Source: JBKEDS01 sp047975545
Lineage (GTDB): Bacteria; Bacteroidota; Bacteroidia; Flavobacteriales; Flavobacteriaceae
Assembly: GCA_047975545.1 (NCBI GenBank)
Contig: JBKEDS010000010.1
Location: 1-63,435, forward strand
Length of the DNA: 63,435 bases
Direction of reading: 5' to 3'
Part shown: positions 24,565 through 33,332 of the stretch, in pieces
Position numbering within the stretch: position 1 is the first letter of the stretch
Layout: each line of letters starts with the position of its first letter
Program-made: the position numbers and the translations under genes
Notes under the pieces: model-generated
The model's database searches: none
What the model was told of the DNA's origin: nothing
The model's input: only the letters and a program-made list of their open reading frames with translations

Positions 24565-25168
24565 GGTTGTTGTTTTGTATGGTGTCGTTATTCATGCTTT
24601 TTTGTATCCATTCCGGAACGGTTTCTTGGTGCTCGGCAGGTATTTTTCCGTAGTATTTAACGGATGATAGGCTGTGTACCGAGCCGTGCGGTACTTCTTG
24701 GTGGCACTCCCAGCAGCGGCGTTCGGTCCTGCTGTTAAAGTGGTTGGTAACCTGCGAGGCCAGTTTGGCATCGGTTACTTGGTTTTCGTGGCAGCGTATG
24801 CAGTTGTTTTGCACGACTTCTATTCCGGCTTCCTTCATTTTAATAACTTCGGGTTCGTTTCTTGAGGTAAAAACCGAAGCGTGATAAAGCCCGTCCTTGG
24901 CCTTGAAAAGATATTTTTTTATGGTGTTGTCGTGCGGTACGTGGCAATCGTTGCAATTGGCAACCTCCCTGTGCGAGCTGTTTCGCCATGTGGTATATTG
25001 GGGTGTCATAACATGGCAATTGGCGCAGGTTTTTGGGTTGTCCGAAAGGTATGAAATGGCTTTGGATTCTATTGCGGCATAGAGCGACAGCCCTATTATG
25101 CCCCCGGAGAGGATAATAACGGGCAGTTTCCAGCCTTTTAATAAAAACCGTCGTTGTTTAAACTTCAT
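24554..25168 (-). CDS. nrfH: Cytochrome c nitrite reductase small subunit NrfH
   Basis: A 204-aa tetraheme quinol dehydrogenase of the NapC/NirT group. One N-terminal membrane helix (about 14-34) anchors it, and four CxxCH motifs bind heme (CANCHVM, CNDCHVPH, CIRCHEN, CWECHQEVPH). It transfers electrons from menaquinol to NrfA. The gene order nrfH then nrfA with an 11-base overlap is typical. Confidence 0.96.
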   Translation of the reverse strand: MKFKQRRFLLKGWKLPVIILSGGIIGLSLYAAIESKAISYLSDNPKTCANCHVMTPQYTTWRNSSHREVANCNDCHVPHDNTIKKYLFKAKDGLYHASVFTSRNEPEVIKMKEAGIEVVQNNCIRCHENQVTDAKLASQVTNHFNSRTERRCWECHQEVPHGSVHSLSSVKYYGKIPAEHQETVPEWIQKSMNNDTIQNNNHEQ

Positions 25169-25177
25169 TGCAATTGG

Positions 25178-26413
25178 TTAATTGTTGCTTTTAAAAAGTT
25201 CTGGTTTTATGGTAAGCATAACCCAGCCCCAATGGTTCCAGTTGATGTCCGTGCCGCCTTTTAGGGCTTCCATGCCCTCGGACGCGAACATTTGCGAAAA
25301 TCCGGCCGATATGTTTATGTCCGAACTAAAATTATAACCGTAAACCAAATCCAGTTCCGTACCAAGTTGTTTGTCTACATCGCTATTAATTTTGGCTTGC
25401 GCGCTAAAATTATGCAAGGCTATGGCCAAGTTTGATTTGCTGCCCAATTTGGTATCGAACTTGGCATAAACATCTATTAAGCCAACGTTGTTAAAGTGGT
25501 TGCCCACATAGAAATAGTCCATTAAACCGTTAAACTTGTGGTTGGTGCCGTAAAAGGGCGAAAAGGAGTGGTTTTTATCGGTTTCGTCGTAATCGGTACC
25601 CGATTGTATTTCGCCGCCAAGGCTAATTTTCGATTTATCGGAAGCCTTATAGTTTAAATCCAAACCTATTAAATAGGCGCTTAAATCGGAGTCGCTAACA
25701 TCCTTTCCTGTTTGGTAGTATAGGTTTGTGTTGGCGCTTAGTTTTTCGGCTATATTGAATTTAAGGTGCGTACCAATAGTTTGGCTATACCTTACCTTTT
25801 CGTTGGCCACGTCCTGCATGCCGTTGTTTAAAAACAGGATGCTGGTATTTACTTTGCCTATTAACCTGTTATACCATAAATATTGAAAGGTTTTGTAGCT
25901 GTTTAGGTTGTAAAGGTTTGAAGTAAGCACTTCTTTTTCCTGATTAAAGGCCGCGCCAATATCCAATTTGTAATTGCCGTTACCCAATTGGGCAAGTGCC
26001 AAATCGTGGCTTCTGGCCTGTTGCGCCCAGCCTACGTTGCCAAACATACGGCTGTCGTCGTAAATAACTTCTTGGCGGCCTACTTTTAGGGCAAATGTAT
26101 TGGTAAAGTTTATTTTGGCCCAAGCCTGGTGCAGTGCAAAACTTTTATCGTTTTCGGTAAGTTGGGCGGCATCGCCCCAAACGCGCACATCCTGAAGGCT
26201 TAAATAAAACGAATATTTATCTTTTGAAAAAGCGGTGTTTAAGCGTGTGCGTTGCGAAACAAAAGCGGCAGGCTCGGCGTTGTCCGGAAACAAATCCTTA
26301 TAACCGTGCCTGTACTCGAAACGGGGCCTTAACTCGGCATCAATGGTTAATTGGGCTTGGCATAATATTGAAAATAAGCCAAAAGCAAGAATAGAAATTT
26401 TTTTAATAGTCAT
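25178..26413 (-). CDS. Alginate-export-like outer membrane porin
   Basis: A 411-aa protein with a signal peptide ending near residue 20 (LCQAQ) and a beta-barrel sequence of alternating hydrophobic strands. LRPRFEYRHGYKD, RTRLNTAF and LSLQDVRVWGD near the N-terminus match the alginate export (PF13372-like) barrel family. Being first in the nrf operon, it more likely lets small anions such as nitrite into the periplasm than exports alginate; that is inference from context. It ends 9 bases before nrfH. Confidence 0.85.
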   Translation of the reverse strand: MTIKKISILAFGLFSILCQAQLTIDAELRPRFEYRHGYKDLFPDNAEPAAFVSQRTRLNTAFSKDKYSFYLSLQDVRVWGDAAQLTENDKSFALHQAWAKINFTNTFALKVGRQEVIYDDSRMFGNVGWAQQARSHDLALAQLGNGNYKLDIGAAFNQEKEVLTSNLYNLNSYKTFQYLWYNRLIGKVNTSILFLNNGMQDVANEKVRYSQTIGTHLKFNIAEKLSANTNLYYQTGKDVSDSDLSAYLIGLDLNYKASDKSKISLGGEIQSGTDYDETDKNHSFSPFYGTNHKFNGLMDYFYVGNHFNNVGLIDVYAKFDTKLGSKSNLAIALHNFSAQAKINSDVDKQLGTELDLVYGYNFSSDINISAGFSQMFASEGMEALKGGTDINWNHWGWVMLTIKPELFKSNN

Positions 26414-26470
26414 AGTTTTAAGACGTTTATTTTAGTGGTATAAAAGTCTTAAAAGGACGAAGTGTTTTTT

Positions 26471-26484
26471 ATGATTTAAATCAT
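26471..26484 (-). promoter_or_regulatory. FNR/Crp-like palindrome before the nrf operon
   Basis: The perfect 14-base palindrome ATGATTTAAATCAT contains TGAT-N4-ATCA, the core of an FNR box. It lies 58 bases before the porin start codon. A site about 41 bases downstream of its centre would be a reasonable transcription start (TTTATACC region), although no TAnnTTTG box is visible. It suggests induction of nitrite reduction under low oxygen or by nitrogen oxides. Confidence 0.65.
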
Positions 26485-26554
26485 ATTTATTGAAAAAAGA
26501 TAAAAACCTCTTAATATGGAATATTTCTAAATAAGTAAGAAAAAGAAACCGAGA

Positions 26555-28336
26555 TTAACGGTAAATTTTTTCGATTAAATTGGCATATTTTTCTTTAATA
26601 ATCTTGCGTCTTAGCTTCATGGTAGGGGTTAGGTGCCCGGCGTCTATGGACCAAACATCGGGGGTTATTTCAAACTTTTTTATTTGTTCCCAACTGCCAA
26701 AATGTTTGTTGGCGGCATCGATTTCGGCTTGTATGCGTTCCAGTACTTTTGGGTTGGTAATAATAGCTTCGGTAGTTTCCAGTTTTATTTTATGGCGGCG
26801 CGCCCATTCCTTAACAAAACCGTAGTTTAGTTGTATTAGGGCGGCCGGCATTTTTTCGCCTTCGCCAATAACCATAATTTGTTCTATAAACCGGGATTCT
26901 TTAAACTGGTTTTCAATTAGGGCGGGGGCAACGTACTTACCACCTGAGGTTTTAAATATTTCTTTTTTACGGTCGGTTATCTTTAAAAAGCCTTCGGCAT
27001 CCAGCTCGCCAATATCGCCGGTATGGAAATAATTGTCGGTTATGGCTTCGGCTGTTTTTTCGGGGTCTTTGTAATAGCCCATCATAACGTTGGGGCCTTT
27101 AACCAAAATTTCGCCATCGTTGGCAATTTTAATTTCTACGTTATCAATAACCTTGCCTACGGTACCTATTTTAAAACCGTGGTTACGCATATCGTTAACG
27201 GCCACAACGGGCGATGTTTCGGTTAGGCCGTAGCCTTCCATAATGGGGAGTTTGGCGGCGGCAAAAATCCTAGTAAGTCGGGGTTGTAGGGCGGCGCTTC
27301 CGGAAACCATAATTTTAAGGTTGCCGCCTAAACCTTGTTGCCATTTTTTAAAAACCAAGGCTCGGGCTATTTTAAGTTTTAGGCTGTAAAGCCATCCGTT
27401 TTTGTTATAAGGTTCGTAACGCAGGCCTACGTTTACGGACCAAAAAAATATTATTTTTTTTATACCTTTTAACCCCGATCCCGTTTCAATAATTTTATCG
27501 TAAACTTTTTCGTAAAGCCGTGGTACGGCCGTCATAACGTGGGGTTTTACTTCTTTTAAATTATCGCTCATTTTATCTATGGACTCGGCAAAATATACTT
27601 CTACGCCGCACTTTATATATAGGTATAAAATCATGCGCTCGAACACGTGGCATACGGGCAGGAAGCTCAAGGCTTTTGAATTTCCGTAGTTAAAAGGCAC
27701 CCGTTTTTCGCTATCCAAAACGTTGGACACGAGGTTGTTGTGCGACAACATGACGCCTTTGGGTTTTCCCGTAGTACCGGAAGTATAAATTAAGGTTGCC
27801 AAATCTTCGGGCTTTATGGCATTTTTTCGGGCCTCGACTTCGGGCTGGTTATCGGTATTTTGGCCTGATTTTAAAATGCTGCTCCAATGGGTTTCGTTAT
27901 TAATAACATCGAACGTGTAAACGGCTTTTAGCTTGGTTTTGCTTTTAATTCCGTTTAATTTTTGCAGAACTTCGGTATCCGACACGAAACAATATTCGGC
28001 TTCGCAATGGTTTAAAATATATTCGTAATCTTCGGGGGCAATAGTTGGGTAAATAGGTACGTTTTGCGCCCCGATTTGTAAAATGCCAATATCGAGAATG
28101 TTCCATTCGGTTCGGTTGGTAGAGGATATAACGGCAATTTTATCGTTTGGCTGTATGCCCAAAAGCAACAAGCCCCGGCTTATGGCATTGGCTTGGTTTA
28201 TAAATTCCTGGGTCGATACCGATTGCCAAACCCCGTTATATTTTGTGGTAAAGGCTTTGTTTAACTTATAGTGTTCTAATTGGTGGTAGGGTAGGTCGAA
28301 TATTCTTGTAATGTTTGTCATGTTGTAATTAATCAT
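26555..28336 (-). CDS. Long-chain acyl-CoA synthetase (AMP-forming)
   Basis: A 593-aa adenylate-forming enzyme. It has the phosphate loop YTSGTTGKPKGVMLSH (about residue 190), GYGLTETSP, the hinge motif YFHTGDIGELDAEGFLKITDRKKE, and SGGKYVAPALIE near the C-terminus. It converts fatty acids to acyl-CoA and so feeds the beta-oxidation operon at 14.5-20.7 kb. Two Met codons 15 bases apart could start it. It diverges from lpd, with 231 bases between them. Confidence 0.94.
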   Translation of the reverse strand: MINYNMTNITRIFDLPYHQLEHYKLNKAFTTKYNGVWQSVSTQEFINQANAISRGLLLLGIQPNDKIAVISSTNRTEWNILDIGILQIGAQNVPIYPTIAPEDYEYILNHCEAEYCFVSDTEVLQKLNGIKSKTKLKAVYTFDVINNETHWSSILKSGQNTDNQPEVEARKNAIKPEDLATLIYTSGTTGKPKGVMLSHNNLVSNVLDSEKRVPFNYGNSKALSFLPVCHVFERMILYLYIKCGVEVYFAESIDKMSDNLKEVKPHVMTAVPRLYEKVYDKIIETGSGLKGIKKIIFFWSVNVGLRYEPYNKNGWLYSLKLKIARALVFKKWQQGLGGNLKIMVSGSAALQPRLTRIFAAAKLPIMEGYGLTETSPVVAVNDMRNHGFKIGTVGKVIDNVEIKIANDGEILVKGPNVMMGYYKDPEKTAEAITDNYFHTGDIGELDAEGFLKITDRKKEIFKTSGGKYVAPALIENQFKESRFIEQIMVIGEGEKMPAALIQLNYGFVKEWARRHKIKLETTEAIITNPKVLERIQAEIDAANKHFGSWEQIKKFEITPDVWSIDAGHLTPTMKLRRKIIKEKYANLIEKIYR

Positions 28337-28503
28337 TTCTGCTCAATGCAAAGTATAAAAAAAAAACTGAATTTTAAATAAAGCAAAAAAAAAGACTTTT
28401 TATACATAAAAATGAACCGAAGTAATGGGCAAAATAGCAACCATTAACTATTCCGCTCGTTTAAATAGGATTGAAACAGGAATATATTAAATTTCATTTT
28501 TTA

Positions 28504-28533
28504 TTGGCTTCAACTAAAACATTTGTATTTTTG
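28504..28533 (+). promoter_or_regulatory. Predicted lpd promoter
   Basis: TTG (28504-28506), 19 bases, then TATTTTTG (28526-28533). This is the expected Bacteroidota vegetative promoter, 34 bases before the ATG. Confidence 0.7.
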
Positions 28534-28567
28534 TTTACTTAACGCACTTAAAAAACAATAAAATAAC

Positions 28568-29968
28568 ATGAATTTATACGATGTAGCCGTTATAGGCTCA
28601 GGACCTGGAGGGTATGTGGCGGCCATCCGTTGCGCCCAGTTAGGCATGAAAACGGCCATTATAGAAAAATATAGCACTTTGGGCGGAACCTGCCTTAACG
28701 TAGGCTGTATACCAAGTAAGGCGCTGTTGGACTCGTCGCACCATTACGAAGATGCCCTAAAACATTTTGAGGAGCACGGTATTGAAATACCCGGCGAAAT
28801 AAAGGTAAACCTAAAACAAATGATAGACCGTAAACAGGCCGTGGTGGACCAAACCACTTCGGGCGTAGGTTTTTTAATGAAGAAGAACAACATAGACGTT
28901 TATCAAGGCACCGGACAATTTAAGGATGCTACCCATATTGTAATTTCAGGTGAAGAAAACGTTGAAATTGAAGCCAAAAACATTATTATAGCAACAGGAA
29001 GCAAACCTTCGAGCCTACCATTTATTGCCATAGATAAAGAACGCATAATAACATCGACCGAAGCCTTAAAGTTAAAGGAAATTCCCAAACATTTAATCGT
29101 TATCGGCGGTGGCGTAATAGGTTTGGAACTTGGCCAGGTATACAAGCGTTTGGGTGCCGAAGTTTCGGTGGTCGAGTATATGGATAGGATTATCCCTACC
29201 ATGGATGCCGGGCTTTCAAAAGAATTGACAAAAGTACTAAAAAAACAAAAATTTGGTATAAACACCTCGCATAAGGTAAAATCGGTCGAGCGTGTTGGTA
29301 ACGCGGTTGTTGTAAAAGCCGACGATAAAAAGGGCAACGAAGTCGAGTTTAAGGGCGATTACTGTTTGGTAGCCGTTGGGCGCCGTCCGTATACCGATGG
29401 GCTAAATGCCGAAGCCGCAGGCGTAAAATTAACCGAAAGGGGGCAAGTCGAGGTTAACCACCACCTACAAACCAACATACCCAATATTTATGCCATTGGC
29501 GATGTGGTAAAAGGTGCTATGTTAGCGCACAAAGCCGAAGAAGAAGGCATTTTTGTAGCCGAAACCCTTGCCGGACAAAAACCGCACATCGATTACAATT
29601 TAATCCCCGGAGTGGTTTACACCTGGCCGGAAGTTGCCGCTGTTGGTAAAACCGAAGAACAATTAAAAGAAGCCGGAACAGCCTACAAAACCGGGCAATT
29701 CCCCATGCGGGCATTGGGGCGTAGCCGCGCCAGTATGGATTTAGATGGCTTTATAAAAATTTTGGCCGATGCCACAACCGACGAAATCCTAGGCGTGCAC
29801 ATGATTGGCGCCCGCGCCGCCGATATGATTGCCGAAGCCGTTGTGGCCATGGAGTTTAGGGCCTCTGCCGAAGATATTTCGCGTATGTCGCATGCCCATC
29901 CAACTTTTACCGAGGCCATAAAAGAAGCCGCCCTTGCGGCAACCGACAATAGGCCTATACATGTGTAA
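28568..29968 (+). CDS. lpdA: Dihydrolipoyl dehydrogenase
   Basis: A 466-aa FAD/NAD oxidoreductase, the E3 component of 2-oxoacid dehydrogenase complexes. It has the FAD motif IGSGPGGYVAAIR, the redox disulfide GGTCLNVGCIPSK (near residue 45), the NAD motif GGGVIGLELGQVYKRLG, GDVVKGAMLAHKAEEEG, and the C-terminal His-Glu pair HAHPTFTEAI. Length is normal. It is a single-gene transcription unit with promoter and terminator visible. Confidence 0.97.
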   Translation: MNLYDVAVIGSGPGGYVAAIRCAQLGMKTAIIEKYSTLGGTCLNVGCIPSKALLDSSHHYEDALKHFEEHGIEIPGEIKVNLKQMIDRKQAVVDQTTSGVGFLMKKNNIDVYQGTGQFKDATHIVISGEENVEIEAKNIIIATGSKPSSLPFIAIDKERIITSTEALKLKEIPKHLIVIGGGVIGLELGQVYKRLGAEVSVVEYMDRIIPTMDAGLSKELTKVLKKQKFGINTSHKVKSVERVGNAVVVKADDKKGNEVEFKGDYCLVAVGRRPYTDGLNAEAAGVKLTERGQVEVNHHLQTNIPNIYAIGDVVKGAMLAHKAEEEGIFVAETLAGQKPHIDYNLIPGVVYTWPEVAAVGKTEEQLKEAGTAYKTGQFPMRALGRSRASMDLDGFIKILADATTDEILGVHMIGARAADMIAEAVVAMEFRASAEDISRMSHAHPTFTEAIKEAALAATDNRPIHV

Positions 29969-30000
29969 ACAAAATTAAAAACCTTGTAGGTTTAATGTTG

Positions 30001-30027
30001 GTCATATTCTAAAATATGTGACTTTTT
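30001..30027 (+). terminator. Terminator after lpd
   Basis: An imperfect hairpin (GTCATATT paired with AATATGTGAC, one bulge) is followed directly by TTTTTC. It lies 33 bases past the lpd stop. Confidence 0.6.
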
Positions 30028-30075
30028 CAATAAAACCGTGTATAATAACCAAGAACCTAACTAGCGTAAGCTGAA

Positions 30076-30654
30076 TTGAAATCCCTAAAAAACATTAATG
30101 AGCTAAGCGACGACAAACTCGTTGAAGGCATTGTGTTGGACAACAACACCCTGCTCTTCGAGGTATTGTACGATAGGTACTCGTCGCTCGTGTACAATAA
30201 ATGTTACGGATTTGCAGCAAACGAGGACGAAGCCAAGGACTTAACCCAAGACGTATTTTTAAAGCTATTTGTTAAATTGGGAAGTTTTAAGGGAACAGCA
30301 AAATTTTCAACATGGCTTTACGCCTTTACCTATAACCATTGCGTTAATTACGTAACGCGAAATACGGCCAAGAAAATAGAAAAACAAGCCGTGGATTATC
30401 AGGAAATTGAAGATGTTTCCGAGGTAGACGACGAAAGCGGACTATTGGAAATGAAAGTGGACAACCTAAAAGGCGCTTTGGATTTAATTTCTCCCGACGA
30501 AAAAATGATTTTGCTCCTAAAATATCAGGACAATTTGTCGATAAAAGAAATTGAAAGTGTTTTGGGAATAGGCGAAAGCGCAGTTAAAATGAGGATTAAA
30601 AGAGCCAAGGACAAACTTGTTGCAGTGTATAACGATAACTTTAATATGAACTAA
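30076..30654 (+). CDS. RNA polymerase sigma factor, sigma-70/ECF type
   Basis: A 192-aa sigma factor with region 2 (NKCYGFAANEDEAKDLTQDVFLKLF, with the core-binding and -10-recognising part around FKGTAKFSTWLYAFTYNHCVNY) and region 4 (YQDNLSIKEIESVLGIGESAVKMRIKRA). The start must be TTG at 30076: an in-frame stop lies three codons upstream and no earlier ATG fits. Instead of a membrane anti-sigma factor, a 59-aa protein begins inside its stop codon. Target genes cannot be told from the window. Confidence 0.92.
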   Translation: MKSLKNINELSDDKLVEGIVLDNNTLLFEVLYDRYSSLVYNKCYGFAANEDEAKDLTQDVFLKLFVKLGSFKGTAKFSTWLYAFTYNHCVNYVTRNTAKKIEKQAVDYQEIEDVSEVDDESGLLEMKVDNLKGALDLISPDEKMILLLKYQDNLSIKEIESVLGIGESAVKMRIKRAKDKLVAVYNDNFNMN

Positions 30655-30833
30655 TGGACAATCCGTTTAAACATATAAACCAGCCATTAAAGGAAGTTCC
30701 GCAAGAACTTAAAGCTAAAGTTATGACCGATATTGCCTTTGCAAAACTGCTTATGGATTTAGCAGCTTTGTTTTCGTATAATATTGGGTATGTTATTGAT
30801 ACCGTAATTAATAATAGAAAAAAACACTCCTGA
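30654..30833 (+). CDS. Small protein coupled to sigma factor, 59 aa
   Basis: ATG at 30654 overlaps the sigma-factor stop by one base (TAATG), which implies coupled translation. The product MDNPFKHINQPLKEVPQELK then AKVMTDIAFAKLLMDLAALF and a basic tail has no signal sequence; its middle part is an amphipathic to hydrophobic helix. Similar short proteins after flavobacterial sigma factors are known to me as hypotheticals. A sigma-modulating or membrane-tethering role is plausible but only inferred. Confidence 0.75.
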   Translation: MDNPFKHINQPLKEVPQELKAKVMTDIAFAKLLMDLAALFSYNIGYVIDTVINNRKKHS

Positions 30834-30855
30834 TTAAACTTAAAACTACATAATT

Positions 30856-30937
30856 GAAGTGTTAATTAGGGTTTTCCATGCTGCACTGCGCTTAACGAAG
30901 TGTATGCCTTTCAAAAAAAAATAAATTTTAACGGATG
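30856..30937 (+). repeat. Repeat family R4, partial copy a
   Basis: The 3' half of an R4 unit (GTTAATTAGGGTTTTCCATG, then an A-rich stretch and TTTAACGGATGAAA). It carries a REP-like insertion GCACTGCGCTTAACGAAGTG (30883-30902). It joins copy b directly, sharing its closing ATG with the ATGAAA that opens copy b. Confidence 0.65.
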
Positions 30938-31054
30938 AAACACCCATGATTAAAACTTTAATCGCACAGCGAAATGTTAATTTGGGTGATCCATGCTTGC
31001 ACTGAGCTTGACGAAGTGTGACCTTTTAAAAAAAATAAAAAATAACACATGAAA
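30935..31054 (+). repeat. Repeat family R4, copy b
   Basis: Begins ATGAAACACCCA, pairs CACCCA with TGGGTG about 40 bases later, and ends TAACACATGAAA. A REP-like piece (GCACTGAGCTTGACGAAGTG, 30999-31018) interrupts it. The closing ATG opens only MK-stop; the MscS-like gene starts 38 bases further on. Confidence 0.75.
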
Positions 31055-31091
31055 TAGGTTATATTTACCTAATTATTAAACCCCGAAAAAA

Positions 31092-31919
31092 ATGGATAAA
31101 ATAACAGAATGGAACGAAGGCGTAAAGGCTTCGCTTTCTACAATAACAGGCGAAATGGCCAAGGTAGTTCCCAACATTATAGGGGCTTTGGCTATTTTAA
31201 TTTTAGGTTGGCTATTTACCAAAGTAATTTTAATAGTTATAAAAAAGGCATTAAAATTGGTTAAGGCCGATAAAATAGACGACAAGATTAACGAAATTGA
31301 ACTGTTTGAAGGTAAAAAACTAAACTTTAATACCGTAAAAATTGTTACCAAGTTCGTAAAAATAATTATGTACTTAATGATTGCCATTGTAGTAACCGAT
31401 ATTTTAGGCTTAACAATGGTGTCGGAGGAAATCAGGAACTTTGTAAGCTATTTGCCCAAACTGTTTTCGGCCCTTATTATTTTTACCGTTGGTTTGTTGT
31501 TTGCCAATTTTGTAAAAAAAACACTGAAATCGCTTTTCGAGTCTATGGATTTTTCCGGCTCCAAAATCATTAGCCAAATTGTATTTACCATATTGTTGGT
31601 TTTTATTTCAATCACGGCCCTAAACCAAGCAGGGGTCGACACCGAAATTATAACCAATAACATAACCTTAATAATAGGCGCCCTGCTATTGGCATTTACC
31701 TTGGCCTTTGGTTTGGGGGCGCAAAAAGTGGTAGGCGATTTGTTAAAGGCGTTTTATGTTAGAAAAACCTACGAAATTGGCCAAAAAATAGAATTTAACA
31801 ATATAAAAGGCGAAGTGGTATCGGTTAACGGTATTTCAATAACCATAAAAACGGCAACCGATACAATAGTAGTGCCAATAAAAGATATTGTTGAAAGCCA
31901 GGTTAAAATACAGGATTAA
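31092..31919 (+). CDS. MscS-like / conserved TM helix membrane protein
   Basis: A 275-aa protein with four to five helices. Two repeats of the conserved helix of small mechanosensitive-channel relatives are visible (VVPNIIGALAILILGWLFTK and YLPKLFSALIIFTVGLLFAN). A last helix GALLLAFTLAFGLGAQKVVGDLL leads into a short beta domain (IGQKIEFNNIKGEVVSVNGI). The beta domain matches the start of the MscS channel cytoplasmic domain, but the rest is missing, as in the small flavobacterial forms. A role in osmotic protection is likely but not certain. Confidence 0.82.
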   Translation: MDKITEWNEGVKASLSTITGEMAKVVPNIIGALAILILGWLFTKVILIVIKKALKLVKADKIDDKINEIELFEGKKLNFNTVKIVTKFVKIIMYLMIAIVVTDILGLTMVSEEIRNFVSYLPKLFSALIIFTVGLLFANFVKKTLKSLFESMDFSGSKIISQIVFTILLVFISITALNQAGVDTEIITNNITLIIGALLLAFTLAFGLGAQKVVGDLLKAFYVRKTYEIGQKIEFNNIKGEVVSVNGISITIKTATDTIVVPIKDIVESQVKIQD

Positions 31920-31988
31920 CTTAAAGTTAGGGTTAAAATTTGGTTGGTTAATATGCTGTATCTTTCCCTTAAAGGCTTTTATACATCC

Positions 31989-32027
31989 GTCCCTTTTCAT
32001 ATAAAATTGATAAGGGACTTTTTTTTT
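31989..32027 (+). terminator. Terminator after the MscS-like gene
   Basis: Stem GTCCCTT/AAGGGAC with an A/T-rich loop, followed by nine T. Strong intrinsic terminator. Confidence 0.85.
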
Positions 32028-32075
32028 GAAATTAGTGGAGGAAAGACTTGACTTATCCATTAACCTTCCGAATAT

Positions 32076-32579
32076 TTACAACAGGCTTTCGTAATAACAA
32101 ATAGAAAGATTTTCCCGAAAAGGGAACATTAGGGTGTCTAACCCGTTGTTTTTTTCCACTTCTTTCGATACCAAATAGCAATTGTTTATCCTGTCGATTA
32201 AAACAAGGGGGCAGGAAAAAAAGGTAATACCTATTTTGTGTTTAGATATATTGGTAATATCGGTATTTACAATATCGGTTTTAAAGCCGTCTATGGGGAA
32301 AAAGTTGTTGCCCAGCACGTCGGGTACATTGTATAGGTTGCCTTTTAATTGGTTAATATAGCCGTTGGCGGCAATACCCGTTAAAAAATGAAGTTGGCTT
32401 GCTTTGTCGTTAACGCTTAGCAGTTCCCTAAAGGTTTTTGCCAGGTTTTCGGTGGTGTTGAATTTTTGGTGTTGAAGCAAATATTCTTTATAAGTATCCT
32501 CAAAAATATATTTTTCCCATGTGGTTTGGGCGTTGGCATCAATAACCATGCGGTAGGCCAGTCGTATTTTTGCTGTCAT
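32076..32579 (-). CDS. Hypothetical protein paired with pirin-like protein
   Basis: A 167-aa soluble protein with no signal peptide. The first third is helical (KIRLAYRMVIDANAQTTWEK) and the last part is strand-rich (KIGITFFSCPLVLIDRINNC then YLVSKEVE). I do not recognise a family. Its start overlaps the stop of the pirin-like gene by 4 bases, so the pair is translated together and probably works together. A reductase or chaperone partner is possible; no catalytic motif is visible. Confidence 0.75.
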   Translation of the reverse strand: MTAKIRLAYRMVIDANAQTTWEKYIFEDTYKEYLLQHQKFNTTENLAKTFRELLSVNDKASQLHFLTGIAANGYINQLKGNLYNVPDVLGNNFFPIDGFKTDIVNTDITNISKHKIGITFFSCPLVLIDRINNCYLVSKEVEKNNGLDTLMFPFRENLSICYYESLL

Positions 32580-33253
32580 AATTTTAGTTCCAGTAATAAA
32601 ATGATACTTTGGTGGGTTAACGCTTCTATGTCGATTTCTTCTGAATTTTTAACGCATAGTGCGTCCCTGTTTTCCATTAGCCTGTTCTCTATTTCAAAAG
32701 CGCCGTTGAGTGTTATGGCAAAAAGCCCGTTTTCTTTTTCTTTTAAGCGGTATACGGTTTCGGCCTTGGAATCGAAAAAGCCTGTTGTAATGCGTATTTC
32801 GTTAGATGTGTAAATGGTTTGTAGGGTGTTTTTGCTGTTGTAATTAAAATCGATTTTTTGCGGGTTTTCGGCGGTTTTTATCCTTAACTGCAAATAATTA
32901 ATCCAATTTTCGCTATAAGGATTACTAATGCTCAGGGAGCTGCTTTTTTGGGCGTTTAAAAGTTGTATTTGTTCGCTGTGCACGAACCCGTTTGTGTTTA
33001 ATCCCTTAAAATCGAAAGCGCCAACCAGTGGTATTAAAATAAGTTGGGTTTGCGCATTAAAATCGTAATTAATGTTTTGTAGTGGTGCAAGATATTCGTC
33101 GTTTACAACTTCAAGGCTGCCAAAGGGAAATCGGTGCTCGTTTTGGTAGGCTTCGTAATTAAAGGTTGAAAAACAGCGGTAGCCCTTGGTTTCTGTTACG
33201 CCCCTAAGATGTGAAACGAATTTTTTTGAGTGAAGTTGTGCCGTGCTTTTCAT
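32576..33253 (-). CDS. Pirin-like cupin protein
   Basis: A 225-aa protein resembling the pirin/YhhW group. The N-terminal cupin has FPFGSLEVVNDEYLAPL and LILIPLVGAFDF. The C-terminal half carries the pirin pattern GAFEIENRLMENRDALCVKN with a final strand (SIILLLELKL). The metal-binding His residues of canonical pirins are not evident, so quercetinase-like activity is doubtful. It is translationally coupled to the 167-aa unknown protein. Confidence 0.75.
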   Translation of the reverse strand: MKSTAQLHSKKFVSHLRGVTETKGYRCFSTFNYEAYQNEHRFPFGSLEVVNDEYLAPLQNINYDFNAQTQLILIPLVGAFDFKGLNTNGFVHSEQIQLLNAQKSSSLSISNPYSENWINYLQLRIKTAENPQKIDFNYNSKNTLQTIYTSNEIRITTGFFDSKAETVYRLKEKENGLFAITLNGAFEIENRLMENRDALCVKNSEEIDIEALTHQSIILLLELKL

Positions 33254-33332
33254 TTTATGGTTTTTTAAGTTGTTTGTTTTTGTTGGCGGTTAAGTTTGTA
33301 AATTTAAACCAACCGCAGCTTGTTGTTACTGT

